From Methylosinus trichosporium OB3b (lineage in GTDB: Bacteria > Pseudomonadota > Alphaproteobacteria > Rhizobiales > Beijerinckiaceae): a stretch of DNA of 64,000 nt. Shown in pieces: positions 1 through 12,700 of this stretch. The notes below the pieces were generated by a model, which had not been told where the DNA came from, made no database searches, and saw nothing but the letters and a program-made list of their open reading frames with translations. Numbering within the stretch: the stretch's first letter is position 1; the number at the start of each line of letters is the position of its first letter. Made by a program: the position numbers and the translations under genes. The stretch is from NCBI RefSeq assembly GCF_002752655.1, contig NZ_CP023737.1, forward strand, positions 1 to 64,000, given 5' to 3'.

Positions 1-1494
1 ATGCCCGAACAAAGCGATCATCAGCCGTCTTCCAGCGAATTGTCGAGCGCCGATCGGCAGAAGTGGGAGAGGGTGCGGGGCCGGCTGCGCGCCGAGCTCG
101 GCGACGCGGTCTATAATTCCTGGTTCGCGCGGCTCGAGCTGGAGACGGTGAAAGATGGCGCGCTTCTCCTCACCGTGCCGACGAAATTCCTGAAGAGCTG
201 GATTCAGTCGCATTACGCAGATCGCATCAAGACGCGGCTTTGCGCCGAATTTGCGGGAACCGATCGCGTCGTCATCGACGTGCGCTCTCCCTCTCGCCGC
301 GCTCGGGCGCGCGACGCCGACGCCGCGGTGGTCGCGCCGACGGCCGAGAGGAGCGCCGTGGAAGCGCCCCCGGCGCCCGTGATCGTGGAGAAGCCCGAGC
401 CGCATGTGCGAAGCAGCGGGCGCGCGGCGCCGCGCGTCGAGGGCGATCATTTCAACGGCTCGCCGCTCGACCGACGCTTGTCCTTCTCGACCTTTCTGGT
501 CGGTCCGTCCAATCAGCTCGCCTATGCCGCCGCTTGCCGCGTCGCCGATGCGCGCGCCGGCGATCATCCGCTGTTCAATCCGCTCTACACTCATGCCGCC
601 GTCGGCCTCGGCAAGACGCATCTGCTGCAGGCGGTGGCGCGCGCCGCCAATGACAACCGGCGCCGCGTGATCTATCTGACCGCGGAGAAATTCATGAGCG
701 GCTTCGTGTCCGCGCTCACCGCGCAGACATCGATGGCGTTCAAGGAGAAGCTGCGCAACATCGACGTGCTGATCATCGACGATGTGCAGTTCCTGCAGGG
801 CAAATCGATTCAGCAGGAGTTCTGCCACACGCTCAACGCGCTGATCGACGACGGCAAGCAGGTGGTCGTCGCCGCCGACCGTCCGCCCTCCGACCTCGAG
901 ACATTGGACGAGCGCGTGCTCTCGCGCTTCAAGGGCGGGCTCTGCGTCGACATCGGCCCGCTGGACGAAGAGCTGCGCGTAAAGATTCTCGAGGCGCGCA
1001 TCGCCGCGGCGCAGGAGGCGCAGCCGAGCTTCCACGTGCCGCCCGCGGTGGTTTCCTATGTCGCCAAGACGATCGTGACCAATGGCCGCGACCTCGAAGG
1101 CGCGGTGAACCGCCTGCTCGCCCATTCGACGCTGAACGGCGCGCCGCTCTGCGTCGAGACGGCGGAGAACGCCATTCGCGATCTCGTGCGCAATCACGAG
1201 CCCAAGCGCGTGAAGATCGACGACATCCAGAAGCTCGTCGCCAGCCATTACAATATCTCCCGCGCCGACATTCTCTCTTCGCGCCGCACCGCCAATGTCG
1301 TCCGCCCGCGACAGATCGCCATGTATCTGTCCAAGGTGCTGACGCTGCGCTCGCTGCCCGAGATCGGGCGTCGTTTCGGCGGGCGCGATCACACGACCGT
1401 GCTGCACGCCGTGCGCAAGGTCGAGGAGCTCGCCGCCAAGGACAGGAGCCTCGCCGAGGTGATCGAGCTGTTGAAGCGCATTCTCGCGGAATAG
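1..1494 (+). CDS. dnaA: Chromosomal replication initiator protein DnaA
   Basis: DnaA binds DnaA boxes at oriC, oligomerises with ATP and opens the duplex. The 497-aa product is of normal length and shows all domains: an N-terminal DnaB/DiaA-interaction domain I (about residues 22-85), a variable Pro/Glu-rich linker, the AAA+ domain III with Walker A VGLGKT (residues 201-206) and Walker B VLIIDD (256-261), and domain IV with the DNA-binding signature RDHTTVLHA (from residue 462). The Walker A motif begins AAVGLGKT rather than the classical GGVGLGKT. The window starts on this ATG, so the promoter and any upstream oriC lie outside. It is convergent with the GT41 gene. Identification is certain. 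Confidence 0.99.
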   Translation: MPEQSDHQPSSSELSSADRQKWERVRGRLRAELGDAVYNSWFARLELETVKDGALLLTVPTKFLKSWIQSHYADRIKTRLCAEFAGTDRVVIDVRSPSRRARARDADAAVVAPTAERSAVEAPPAPVIVEKPEPHVRSSGRAAPRVEGDHFNGSPLDRRLSFSTFLVGPSNQLAYAAACRVADARAGDHPLFNPLYTHAAVGLGKTHLLQAVARAANDNRRRVIYLTAEKFMSGFVSALTAQTSMAFKEKLRNIDVLIIDDVQFLQGKSIQQEFCHTLNALIDDGKQVVVAADRPPSDLETLDERVLSRFKGGLCVDIGPLDEELRVKILEARIAAAQEAQPSFHVPPAVVSYVAKTIVTNGRDLEGAVNRLLAHSTLNGAPLCVETAENAIRDLVRNHEPKRVKIDDIQKLVASHYNISRADILSSRRTANVVRPRQIAMYLSKVLTLRSLPEIGRRFGGRDHTTVLHAVRKVEELAAKDRSLAEVIELLKRILAE

Positions 1495-1515
1495 GCGAGG
1501 CGGCGCTGGGGAAGA

Positions 1516-1575
1516 GCGAGCCTGAAGGCTCGCGGTCCAGCGGCCGCCCTTTGGACCGCGAGCCTTCAGGCTCGC
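1516..1575. repeat. REP-like palindrome, family B (copy 1), probable bidirectional terminator
   Basis: Two perfect 24-nt inverted arms (1516-1539 and 1552-1575; core GAGCCTGAAGGCTCGCGG) enclose a 12-nt loop. It sits between the convergent ends of dnaA and the GT41 gene, where it could end transcription from both sides. The same palindrome recurs at 27632-27699 and 58767-58826, with a short version at 55328-55357. Confidence 0.8.
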
Positions 1576-1585
1576 AGCTCACGCG

Positions 1586-3628
1586 TCAGCGGGCGCGCCA
1601 GAACCGCTCGTCCGGCGCGATCGGCTCGGCTCGATCCCATTGCGCGAGCTTGTCGAGATAGAGCGCGCGATAGGCGTTGTCGTCGAGAAGCTCCAGCCGC
1701 TCGTGATCGAGCTCGAGGCCGATCTCGTGATAGAGGTCGAGATTGCGCAGATCGGGGCGCGGCAGCGCGCCGGCCTCATAGTCGCGCCACATCTCGCGAT
1801 AGAGATTTTCGAGATGGCCGACGAGCGCGGGCGTGTCGAACAGCGCGCATCGATCGCGTCCGGCGACGAGCTTGTCGCGAATGGCCGCGAGCTGTCGCGG
1901 ATTTCGGCCGAGCTCGATGGCGCGCGCGACATAATCCTCCGCATCGGCGCAGACGAGTTCCTCGACGCCTGCCGCGCGCACGAGGCTGGCGCAGACGCGC
2001 GAGGCGAAGCTGCGACCCGGAAAGGTGAGGATCGGAACGCCCATCCACAGCGAGTCGGCGGCCGTCGTATGGGCGCCATAGGGGAAATTGTCGAGGAAGA
2101 GATCGGCGAGCGGGTAGCGCGCGAGATGGCGTGGATTGGGCATCTTCTGCGCGAAGACGATGCGCTCCGGCGCCACCCCGCGCGCCGATGCGGCGGCGCG
2201 TATGCGCTCATTGGTCGCCTGCGTCCCGGTGAGCAGCCACAGCACGCTGTCCGGAACCGCGGCGAGGATCGTCATCCAGCGGTCGAAGGTGAGCGCGGTG
2301 AGCTTCTGCATGCCGTTGAGCGAGCAGAAGACGAAGGCGCTCTCCGGCAGTCCCGCCTCCTGGCGCGAGGGTCGCTCGGCGGCGACGACGCGCTTGCGGT
2401 CGTTGGGCTGGTAGCAGGGGAGGCGCAGCACCTTCTCGGAATAATAGATCTCCGCGTCCTCGGGGACGATGATGGAATCGGCGATCACATAATGATGGTA
2501 GGGCGTGCCCATGGTTCCAGGAAAGCCGAACCAGTTCACGACGATCGGCGCCGGCCGCATGGCGAACATCTTGGTTCGCGCATCCTTGGTGTAGCCGTTG
2601 AGATCGATGAGGATGTGAACGCCGTCATCGGCGATCTTCCGCGCCGCCTCTTCGTCGCTCATGCCGTTGATCTCGGTCCAGCGATCGACCGCCGCGGCAA
2701 TGCGCTCGCGCGTCGGGTCGGTGCGGGCGATTCCGCAATAATAGGCGTGGATCTCGAAATGGGCGCGGTCGTGCGTCTCCATCACATCGGTCATGGCGAA
2801 GCCGACCGCATGCTCACGCAGATCCGATGAGACATAGCCGATTCTGAGCCGCTCGCCGGGGCGGCGGCGCGGCGGCTCCTCGCGCGGCAGCGGGGGAATG
2901 CGGCCGATGGAGCGCCTGTTGTAGCGATAGGCCTTGGCGAGCTGAAACATGGGATCGTCGGCGAGATTGGCCAGCGACAGAGACGAAATGCCGTCGAGAA
3001 GATGCTTGCGGCTGACGCGCTCCGTGGCGGCGAGCACGGGCCATTCGCATTGTCGCTGCCGCAGCGCGATCCAGTGCTGGGCCACCTCGGTCTGGCGGGG
3101 GTCGATCTCGAGGCTCTGACGCAGCGCGTCCTCGGCCGATTCGTCCTTGTCATGGCCCTCGAGCACGCGGCCGATCTGCTGCAGCGCGCTGAGCTTGTGG
3201 GAGACCGAATCGCCGGTGATCGCGCCGAGCTGCTCGACGCACACCATCCATTGCGCGACGCCCTTCCCGGCCTGGCCGCTGTCCTCGAGCAGCCGGCCGA
3301 GATTGATATGGGCGGGATGGAAGTCGCTCTTCACGCGCAGCGCCTCGCGCAGCGCATTGATCCCGCCCGGGCGGTCGCCGGAGTCGCCGAGGGCGGAGGC
3401 ATAGTTGAAATAAGCGGCGTAGATCAGCGGATGGTCGGAGTTGAAGGCGATCCAGGTCTTATAGAGCTCGGCGACGAAGCGCTCCTGGCGCGCCGCCTTC
3501 AGCCGAGCGGCCGCATCGAACAGCTCTGCGAGAGACAGGGTCTGCGCGGTGGCTTTCTCGATAGACGTTTTGAAGAGGGCGAACGCGGGCTCCGATCCAT
3601 TCGGCTGGTTGGGCATGTCGACGTCCAT
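1586..3628 (-). CDS. TPR-containing GT41 glycosyltransferase (O-GlcNAc transferase / SPINDLY type)
   Basis: Predicted soluble protein glycosyltransferase of the OGT/SPY/HMW1C-related GT41 group, which moves a sugar from a nucleotide-sugar to Ser/Thr (OGT, SPY) or Asn (HMW1C). The 680-aa protein has an N-terminal TPR-like helical region (about residues 30-190). A catalytic region follows with RIGYVSSDLREHAVGF near residue 261, carrying the conserved catalytic-type His. The C-terminal half has the hallmark DNFPYGAHTTAADSLWMG near residue 511 and ILTFPG after it. No signal peptide is seen. It lies 90 bp downstream of the giant Ser/Thr-rich repeat gene on the same strand, so co-transcription is likely and that protein is the obvious candidate substrate (inference). 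A second ATG at 3616 is an alternative start; neither has a strong ribosome binding site. Sugar donor and target are unknown. Confidence 0.9.
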   Translation of the reverse strand: MDVDMPNQPNGSEPAFALFKTSIEKATAQTLSLAELFDAAARLKAARQERFVAELYKTWIAFNSDHPLIYAAYFNYASALGDSGDRPGGINALREALRVKSDFHPAHINLGRLLEDSGQAGKGVAQWMVCVEQLGAITGDSVSHKLSALQQIGRVLEGHDKDESAEDALRQSLEIDPRQTEVAQHWIALRQRQCEWPVLAATERVSRKHLLDGISSLSLANLADDPMFQLAKAYRYNRRSIGRIPPLPREEPPRRRPGERLRIGYVSSDLREHAVGFAMTDVMETHDRAHFEIHAYYCGIARTDPTRERIAAAVDRWTEINGMSDEEAARKIADDGVHILIDLNGYTKDARTKMFAMRPAPIVVNWFGFPGTMGTPYHHYVIADSIIVPEDAEIYYSEKVLRLPCYQPNDRKRVVAAERPSRQEAGLPESAFVFCSLNGMQKLTALTFDRWMTILAAVPDSVLWLLTGTQATNERIRAAASARGVAPERIVFAQKMPNPRHLARYPLADLFLDNFPYGAHTTAADSLWMGVPILTFPGRSFASRVCASLVRAAGVEELVCADAEDYVARAIELGRNPRQLAAIRDKLVAGRDRCALFDTPALVGHLENLYREMWRDYEAGALPRPDLRNLDLYHEIGLELDHERLELLDDNAYRALYLDKLAQWDRAEPIAPDERFWRAR

Positions 3629-3718
3629 TCGGCGAGGCTGACGGCGCGCGGTCCGGAGAGGCCGCGACGCCGGTCTTTGAGGACGCGTGTCGCCACGCGG
3701 CTCGCCGCTGTTCCGTCA

Positions 3719-6700
3719 TCAGCTGAGGAGAGTGACGAGCGCCACAACTTGATCCACGGACATTGCCTGAATCTGGGGTGTCGTGAATGCGCTGCCCTGG
3801 GTGGTGGTGAGCGCGGAGATATCGTCCGTCGTCAGCCCGGCGATCGCGGTGGTGGTGAGCGCCGAGAGGCTGTCGGTGGTCAGCGACGTGAAGTTGGTCG
3901 TCGTCAACGCGCCGATCTGAGAGCTCGTCAGCGCCGCCGCCTGCGTCGAGGTGAGCGCATTGAGCTCGGTCGTCGTCAGCGAATTGATCGCGCTCGAGGC
4001 GATCGCTCCGATCTGCGCCGCCGACAGCGCGCCGATCTGCGTCGTCGTGAGATTGTCGATCGCGGTGGCGTCGAGGCCGGCGATCTGCGAGGTCGCAAAG
4101 TAGCTCACATCGATGGCGTCGAGTTCGGCCGCATCGAACGCATTGAGCTGAGTGGACGTCAATCCATGGATTTGCGTCGCGGTCAGCTGGCCGACCTGAG
4201 TGGTGGAGAGATCGGAGAGCGCGGTGGTGGAGAGCTTGCCGATCTGGGTGGCGGTGAGGCCGGTGAGCTGTGTGGTGGAGAGCGCCTGCACCTCGGCGGT
4301 GGAGAGGGCGTCGAAGCCGCCGGTGGAGAGCGCGCCGATCTGTGCGGAGGAGAGCGCGGCGACCTGAGTGGTGGTGAGATTGCCGATGGCGGTGGCGTCG
4401 AGGCCGGCGACCTGGCTGGTGGAGAGGGTCGTGGCGTCGATGGCGTCGAGGAAGGTCGCGCCGATGGTGTTGAGCTGAGTGGTGGTGAGGCCCTTGACCT
4501 GGGTCGCGGTCAGCTGGCCGACCTGCGTCGTCGAGAGATCGGAGAGCGCGGTGGTGGAGAGCTTGCCGATCTGGGTGGCGGTGAGGCCGGTAAGCTGTGT
4601 GGTGGAGAGCGCCTCGACCTCGGTGGTGGAGAGGGCGTCGAAGCCGCCGGTGCTGAGCGCGCCGATCTGCGCCGAGGAGAGCGCGGCGACCTGAGTGGTG
4701 GTGAGATTGCCGATGGCGGTGGCGTCGAGGCCGGCGACCTGGCTGGTGGAGAGGGTCGTGGCGTCGATGGCGTCGAGGAAGGTCGCGCCGATGGTGTTGA
4801 GCTGAGTGGTGGTGAGGCCCTTGACCTGGGTCGCGGTCAGCTGGCCGACCTGCGTCGTCGAGAGATCGGAGAGCGCGGTGGTGGAGAGCTTGCCGATCTG
4901 GGTGGCGGTGAGGCCGGTAAGCTGTGTGGTGGAGAGCGCCTCGACCTCGGTGGTGGAGAGGGCGTCGAAGCCGCCGGTGCTGAGCGCGCCGATCTGCGCC
5001 GAGGAGAGCGCGGCGACCTGAGTGGTGGTGAGATTGCCGATGGCGGTGGCGTCGAGGCCGGCGACCTGGCTGGTGGAGAGGCTCGTGGCGTCGATGGCGT
5101 CGAGGAAGGTCGCGCCGATGGTGTTGAGCTGAGTGGTGGTGAGGCCCTTGACCTGGGTCGCGGTCAGCTGGCCGACCTGCGTGGTGGAGAGATCGGAGAG
5201 CGCGGTGGTGGAGAGCTTGCCGATCTGGGTGGCGGTGAGGCCGGCGATCTGTGTGGTGGAGAGCGCCTGCACCTCGGCGGTGGAGAGGGCGTCGAAGCCG
5301 CCGGTGCTGAGCGCGCCGATCTGGGCGGAGGAGAGCGCGGCGACCTGGGTGGTGGTGAGATTGCCGATAGCGGTGGCGTCGAGGCCGGCGACCTGGCTGG
5401 TGGAGAGGGTCGTGGCGTCGATGGCGTCGAGGAAGGTCGCGCCGATGGTGTTGAGCTGAGTGGTGGTGAGGCCCTTGACCTGGGTCGCGGTCAGCTGGCC
5501 GACCTGCGTCGTCGAGAGATCGGAGAGGGCGGTGGTGGAGAGCTTGCCGATCTGGGTGGCGGTGAGGCCGGTGAGCTGTGTGGTGGAGAGCGCCTCGACC
5601 TCTGTGGTGGAGAGGGCGTCGAAGCCGCCGGTGCTGAGCGCGCCGATCTGAGCGGAGGAGAGCGCGGCGACCTGGGTGGTGGTGAGATTGCCGATGGCGG
5701 TGGCGTCGAGGCCGGCGACCTGGCTGGTGGTCAGGGTCGTGGCGTCGAGCGCGTCGAGGAAGGTCGCGCCGATGGTGTTGAGCTGAGTGGTGGTGAGGCC
5801 CTTGACCTGCGTCGCGGTCAGCTGGCCGACCTGCGTCGTCGAGAGATCGGAGAGCGCGGTGGTGGAGAGCTTGCCGATCTGGGTGGCGGTGAGGCCGGCG
5901 AGCTGTGTGGTGGAGAGCGCCTCGACCTCGGTGGTGGAGAGGGCGTCGAAGCCGCCGGTGGAGAGCGCGCCGATCTGAGCGGAGGAGAGCGCGGCGACCT
6001 GAGTGGTGGTGAGATTGCCGATGGCGGTGGCGTCGAGGCCGGCGACCTGGCTGGTGGTCAGGCTCGTGGCGTCGAGCGCGTCGAGGAAGGTCGCGCCGAT
6101 GGTGTTGAGCTGAGTGGTGGTGAGGCCCTTGACCTGCGTCGCGGTCAGCTGGCCGACCTGCGTCGTCGAGAGATCGCTGAGCGCGGTGGTGGAGAGCTTG
6201 CCGATCTGGGTGGCGGTGAGGCCGGTGAGCTGTGTGGTGGAGAGCGCCTCGACCTCGGTGGTGGAGAGGGCGTCGAAGCCGCCGGTGGAGAGCGCGCCGA
6301 TCTGCGCCGAGGAGAGCGCGGCGACCTGGGTGGTGGTGAGATTGCCGATGGCGGTGGCGTCGAGGCCGGCGACCTGGCTGGTGGTCAGGGTCGTGGCGTC
6401 GATGGCGTCGAGGAAGGTCGCGCCGATGGTGTTGAGCTGAGTGGTGGTGAGGCCCTTGACCTGGGTCGCGGTCAGCTGGCCGACCTGAGTGGTGGAGAGA
6501 TCGGAGAGCGCGGTTGTGGAGAGCTTGCCGATCTGGGTGGCGGTGAGGCCGGTGAGCTGTGTGGTGGAGAGCGCCTGCACCTCGGCGGTGGAGAGGGCGT
6601 CGAAGCCGCCGGTGCTGAGCGCGCCGATCTGGGCGGAGGAGAGCGCGGCGACCTGGGTGGTGGTGAGATTGCCGATAGCGGTGGCGTCGAGGCCGGCGAC

Positions 6701-9700
6701 CTGGCTGGTGGAGAGGCTCGTGGCGTCGATGGCGTCGAGGAAGGTCGCGCCGATGGTGTTGAGCTGAGTGGTGGTGAGGCCCTTGACCTGGGTCGCGGTC
6801 AGCTGGCCGACCTGCGTCGTCGAGAGATCGGAGAGGGCGGTGGTGGAGAGCTTGCCGATCTGGGTGGCGGTGAGGCCGGTGAGCTGTGTGGTGGAGAGCG
6901 CCTCGACCTCTGTGGTGGAGAGCGCGTCGAAGCCGCCGGTGGAGAGCGCGCCGATCTGCGCCGAGGAGAGCGCGGCGACCTGGGTGGTGGTGAGATTGCC
7001 GATGGCGGTGGCGTCGAGGCCGGCGACCTGGCTGGTGGTCAGGGTCGTGGCGTCGATGGCGTCGAGGAAGGTCGCGCCGATGGTGTTGAGCTGAGTGGTG
7101 GTGAGGCCCTTGACCTGGGTCGCGGTCAGCTGGCCGACCTGAGTGGTGGAGAGATCGGAGAGCGCGGTGGTGGAGAGCTTGCCGATCTGGGTGGCGGTGA
7201 GGCCGGTGAGCTGTGTGGTGGAGAGCGCCTGCACCTCGGCGGTGGAGAGGGCGTCGAAGCCGCCGGTGCTGAGCGCGCCGATCTGGGCGGAGGAGAGCGC
7301 GGCGACCTGGGTGGTGGTGAGATTGCCGATAGCGGTGGCGTCGAGGCCGGCGACCTGGCTGGTGGAGAGGCTCGTGGCGTCGATGGCGTCGAGGAAGGTC
7401 GCGCCGATGGTGTTGAGCTGAGTGGTGGTGAGGCCCTTGACCTGGGTCGCGGTCAGCTGGCCGACCTGCGTCGTCGAGAGATCGGAGAGGGCGGTGGTGG
7501 AGAGCTTGCCGATCTGGGTGGCGGTGAGGCCGGCGAGCTGTGTGGTGGAGAGCGCCTCGACCTCTGTGGTGGAGAGGGCGTCGAAGCCGCCGGTGGAGAG
7601 CGCGCCGATCTGTGCGGAGGAGAGCGCGGCGACCTGGGTGGTGGTGAGATTGCCGATAGCGGTGGCGTCGAGGCCGGCGACCTGGCTGGTGGAGAGGGTC
7701 GTGGCGTCGATGGCGTCGAGGAAGGTCGCGTCGATGGTGTTGAGCTGAGTGGTGGTGAGGCCCTTGACCTGGGTCGCGGTCAGCTGGCCGACCTGCGTCG
7801 TCGAGAGATCGGAGAGGGCGGTTGTGGAGAGCTTGCCGATCTGGGTGGCGGTGAGGCCGGTGAGCTGTGTGGTGGAGAGCGCCTGCACCTCTGTGGTGGA
7901 GAGGGCGTCGAAGCCGGCGGTGCTGAGCGCGCCGATCTGAGCCGAGGAGAGCGCGGCGACCTGAGTGGTGGTGAGATTGCCGATGGCGGTGGCGTCGAGT
8001 CCGGCGACCTGGCTGGTGGAGAGGGTCGTGGCGTCGATGGCGTCGAGGAAGGTCGCGCCGATGGTGTTGAGCTGAGTGGTGGTGAGGCCCTTGACCTGGG
8101 TCGCGGTCAGCTGGCCGACCTGCGTCGTCGAGAGATCGGAGAGGGCGGTGGTGGAGAGCTTGCCGATCTGGGTGGCGGTGAGGCCGGCGAGCTGTGTGGT
8201 GGAGAGCGCCTCGACCTCTGTGGTGGAGAGGGCGTCGAAGCCGCCGGTGGAGAGCGCGCCGATCTGTGCGGAGGAGAGCGCGGCGACCTGGGTGGTGGTG
8301 AGATTGCCGATAGCGGTGGCGTCGAGGCCGGCGACCTGGCTGGTGGTCAGGGTCGTGGCGTCGATGGCGTCGAGGAAGGTCGCGCCGATGGTGTTGAGCT
8401 GAGTGGTGGTGAGGCCCTTGACCTGGGTCGCGGTCAGCTGGCCGACCTGAGTGGTGGAGAGATCGGAGAGGGCGGTGGTGGAGAGCTTGCCGATCTGGGT
8501 GGCGGTGAGGCCGGTGAGCTGTGTGGTGGAGAGCGCCTGCACCTCTGTGGTGGAGAGGGCGTCGAAGCCGCCGGTGGAGAGCGCGCCGATCTGTGCGGAG
8601 GAGAGCGCGGCGACCTGAGTGGTGGTGAGATTGCCGATGGCGGTGGCGTCGAGTCCGGCGACCTGGCTGGTGGAGAGGCTCGTGGCGTCGATGGCGTCGA
8701 GGAAGGTCGCGCCGATGGTGTTGAGCTGAGTGGTGGTGAGGCCCTTGACCTGGGTCGCGGTCAGCTGGCCGACCTGAGTGGTGGAGAGATCGGAGAGGGC
8801 GGTTGTGGAGAGCTTGCCGATCTGGGTGGCGGTGAGGCCGGCGATCTGTGTGGTGGAGAGCGCCTCGACCTCGGTGGTGGAGAGGGCGTCGAAGCCGCCG
8901 GTGCTGAGCGCGCCGATCTGCGCCGAGGAGAGCGCGGCGACCTGAGTGGTGGTGAGATTGCCGATGGCGGTGGCGTCGAGGCCGGCGACCTGGCTGGTGG
9001 AGAGGCTCGTGGCGTCGATGGCGTCGAGGAAGGTCGCGCCGATGGTGTTGAGCTGGGTGGTGGTGAGGCCCTTGACCTGGGTCGCGGTCAGCTGGCCGAC
9101 CTGCGTGGTGGAGAGATCGGAGAGCGCGGTGGTGGAGAGCTTGCCGATCTGGGTGGCGGTGAGGCCGGTGAGCTGTGTGGTGGAGAGCGCCTCGACCTCT
9201 GTGGTGGAGAGGGCGTCGAAGCCGGCGGTGCTGAGCGCGCCGATCTGGGCGGAGGAGAGCGCGGCGACCTGAGTGGTGGTGAGATTGCCGATGGCGGTGG
9301 CGTCGAGGCCGGCGACCTGGCTGGTGGAGAGGCTCGTGGCGTCGATGGCGTCGAGGAAGGTCGCGCCGATGGTGTTGAGCTGAGTGGTGGTGAGGCCCTT
9401 GACCTGGGTCGCGGTCAGCTGGCCGACCTGCGTCGTCGAGAGATCGGAGAGGGCGGTGGTGGAGAGCTTGCCGATCTGGGTGGCGGTGAGGCCGGTGAGC
9501 TGTGTGGTGGAGAGCGCCTCGACCTCTGTGGTGGAGAGGGCGTCGAAGCCGCCGGTGGAGAGCGCGCCGATCTGAGCCGAGGAGAGAGCGGCGACCTGAG
9601 TGGTGGTGAGATTGCCGATAGCGGTGGCGTCGAGGCCGGCGATTTGGCTGGTGGAGAGGCTCGTGGCGTCGATGGCGTCGAGGAAGGTCGCGCCGATGGT

Positions 9701-12700
9701 GTTGAGCTGAGTGGTGGTGAGGCCCTTGACCTGGGTCGCGGTCAGCTGGCCGACCTGAGTGGTGGAGAGATCGGAGAGGGCGGTGGTGGAGAGCTTGCCG
9801 ATCTGGGTGGCGGTGAGGCCGGTGAGCTGTGTGGTGGAGAGCGCCTGCACCTCTGTGGTGGAGAGGGCGTCGAAGCCGCCGGTGGAGAGCGCGCCGATCT
9901 GTGCGGAGGAGAGCGCGGCGACCTGAGTGGTGGTGAGATTGCCGATGGCGGTGGCGTCGAGTCCGGCGACCTGGCTGGTGGAGAGGCTCGTGGCGTCGAT
10001 GGCGTCGAGGAAGGTCGCGCCGATGGTGTTGAGCTGAGTGGTGGTGAGGCCCTTGACCTGGGTCGCGGTCAGCTGGCCGACCTGAGTGGTGGAGAGATCG
10101 GAGAGGGCGGTTGTGGAGAGCTTGCCGATCTGGGTGGCGGTGAGGCCGGCGATCTGTGTGGTGGAGAGCGCCTCGACCTCGGTGGTGGAGAGGGCGTCGA
10201 AGCCGCCGGTGCTGAGCGCGCCGATCTGCGCCGAGGAGAGCGCGGCGACCTGAGTGGTGGTGAGATTGCCGATAGCGGTGGCGTCGAGGCCGGCGACCTG
10301 GCTGGTGGAGAGGGTCGTGGCGTCGATGGCGTCGAGGAAGGTCGCGCCGATGGTGTTGAGCTGAGTGGTGGTGAGGCCCTTGACCTGGGTCGCGGTCAGC
10401 TGGCCGACCTGCGTCGTCGAGAGATCGGAGAGGGCGGTGGTGGAGAGCTTGCCGATCTGGGTGGCGGTGAGGCCGGTGAGCTGTGTGGTGGAGAGCGCCT
10501 CGACCTCTGTGGTGGAGAGGGCGTCGAAGCCGCCGGTGGAGAGCGCGCCGATCTGTGCGGAGGAGAGCGCGGCGACCTGGGTGGTGGTGAGATTGCCGAT
10601 AGCGGTGGCGTCGAGGCCGGCGACCTGGCTGGTGGAGAGGGTCGTGGCGTCGATGGCGTCGAGGAAGGTCGCGCCGATGGTGTTGAGCTGAGTGGTGGTG
10701 AGGCCCTTGACCTGGGTCGCGGTCAGCTGGCCGACCTGCGTCGTCGAGAGATCGGAGAGGGCGGTGGTGGAGAGCTTGCCGATCTGGGTGGCGGTGAGGC
10801 CGGCGAGCTGTGTGGTGGAGAGCGCCTCGACCTCTGTGGTGGAGAGGGCGTCGAAGCCGCCGGTGGAGAGCGCGCCGATCTGTGCGGAGGAGAGCGCGGC
10901 GACCTGGGTGGTGGTGAGATTGCCGATAGCGGTGGCGTCGAGGCCGGCGACCTGGCTGGTGGAGAGGGTCGTGGCGTCGATGGCGTCGAGGAAGGTCGCG
11001 TCGATGGTGTTGAGCTGAGTGGTGGTGAGGCCCTTGACCTGGGTCGCGGTCAGCTGGCCGACCTGCGTCGTCGAGAGATCGGAGAGGGCGGTTGTGGAGA
11101 GCTTGCCGATCTGGGTGGCGGTGAGGCCGGTGAGCTGTGTGGTGGAGAGCGCCTGCACCTCTGTGGTGGAGAGGGCGTCGAAGCCGGCGGTGCTGAGCGC
11201 GCCGATCTGAGCCGAGGAGAGCGCGGCGACCTGAGTGGTGGTGAGATTGCCGATGGCGGTGGCGTCGAGTCCGGCGACCTGGCTGGTGGAGAGGGTCGTG
11301 GCGTCGATGGCGTCGAGGAAGGTCGCGCCGATGGTGTTGAGCTGAGTGGTGGTGAGGCCCTTGACCTGGGTCGCGGTCAGCTGGCCGACCTGCGTCGTCG
11401 AGAGATCGGAGAGGGCGGTGGTGGAGAGCTTGCCGATCTGGGTGGCGGTGAGGCCGGCGAGCTGTGTGGTGGAGAGCGCCTCGACCTCTGTGGTGGAGAG
11501 GGCGTCGAAGCCGCCGGTGGAGAGCGCGCCGATCTGTGCGGAGGAGAGCGCGGCGACCTGGGTGGTGGTGAGATTGCCGATAGCGGTGGCGTCGAGGCCG
11601 GCGACCTGGCTGGTGGTCAGGGTCGTGGCGTCGATGGCGTCGAGGAAGGTCGCGCCGATGGTGTTGAGCTGAGTGGTGGTGAGGCCCTTGACCTGGGTCG
11701 CGGTCAGCTGGCCGACCTGAGTGGTGGAGAGATCGGAGAGGGCGGTGGTGGAGAGCTTGCCGATCTGGGTGGCGGTGAGGCCGGTGAGCTGTGTGGTGGA
11801 GAGCGCCTGCACCTCTGTGGTGGAGAGGGCGTCGAAGCCGCCGGTGGAGAGCGCGCCGATCTGTGCGGAGGAGAGCGCGGCGACCTGAGTGGTGGTGAGA
11901 TTGCCGATGGCGGTGGCGTCGAGTCCGGCGACCTGGCTGGTGGAGAGGCTCGTGGCGTCGATGGCGTCGAGGAAGGTCGCGCCGATGGTGTTGAGCTGAG
12001 TGGTGGTGAGGCCCTTGACCTGGGTCGCGGTCAGCTGGCCGACCTGAGTGGTGGAGAGATCGGAGAGGGCGGTTGTGGAGAGCTTGCCGATCTGGGTGGC
12101 GGTGAGGCCGGCGATCTGTGTGGTGGAGAGCGCCTCGACCTCGGTGGTGGAGAGGGCGTCGAAGCCGCCGGTGCTGAGCGCGCCGATCTGCGCCGAGGAG
12201 AGCGCGGCGACCTGAGTGGTGGTGAGATTGCCGATGGCGGTGGCGTCGAGGCCGGCGACCTGGCTGGTGGAGAGGCTCGTGGCGTCGATGGCGTCGAGGA
12301 AGGTCGCGCCGATGGTGTTGAGCTGGGTGGTGGTGAGGCCCTTGACCTGGGTCGCGGTCAGCTGGCCGACCTGCGTGGTGGAGAGATCGGAGAGCGCGGT
12401 GGTGGAGAGCTTGCCGATCTGGGTGGCGGTGAGGCCGGTGAGCTGTGTGGTGGAGAGCGCCTCGACCTCTGTGGTGGAGAGGGCGTCGAAGCCGGCGGTG
12501 CTGAGCGCGCCGATCTGGGCGGAGGAGAGCGCGGCGACCTGAGTGGTGGTGAGATTGCCGATGGCGGTGGCGTCGAGGCCGGCGACCTGGCTGGTGGTCA
12601 GGGTCGTGGCGTCGATGGCGTCGAGGAAGGTCGCGCCGATGGTGTTGAGCTGAGTGGTGGTGAGGCCCTTGACCTGGGTCGCGGTCAGCTGGCCGACCTG

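Noticed and set aside
1495..1585. oriC next to dnaA
   Set aside because: No cluster of TTATCCACA-like boxes or AT-rich unwinding region is visible downstream of dnaA; upstream is outside the window.
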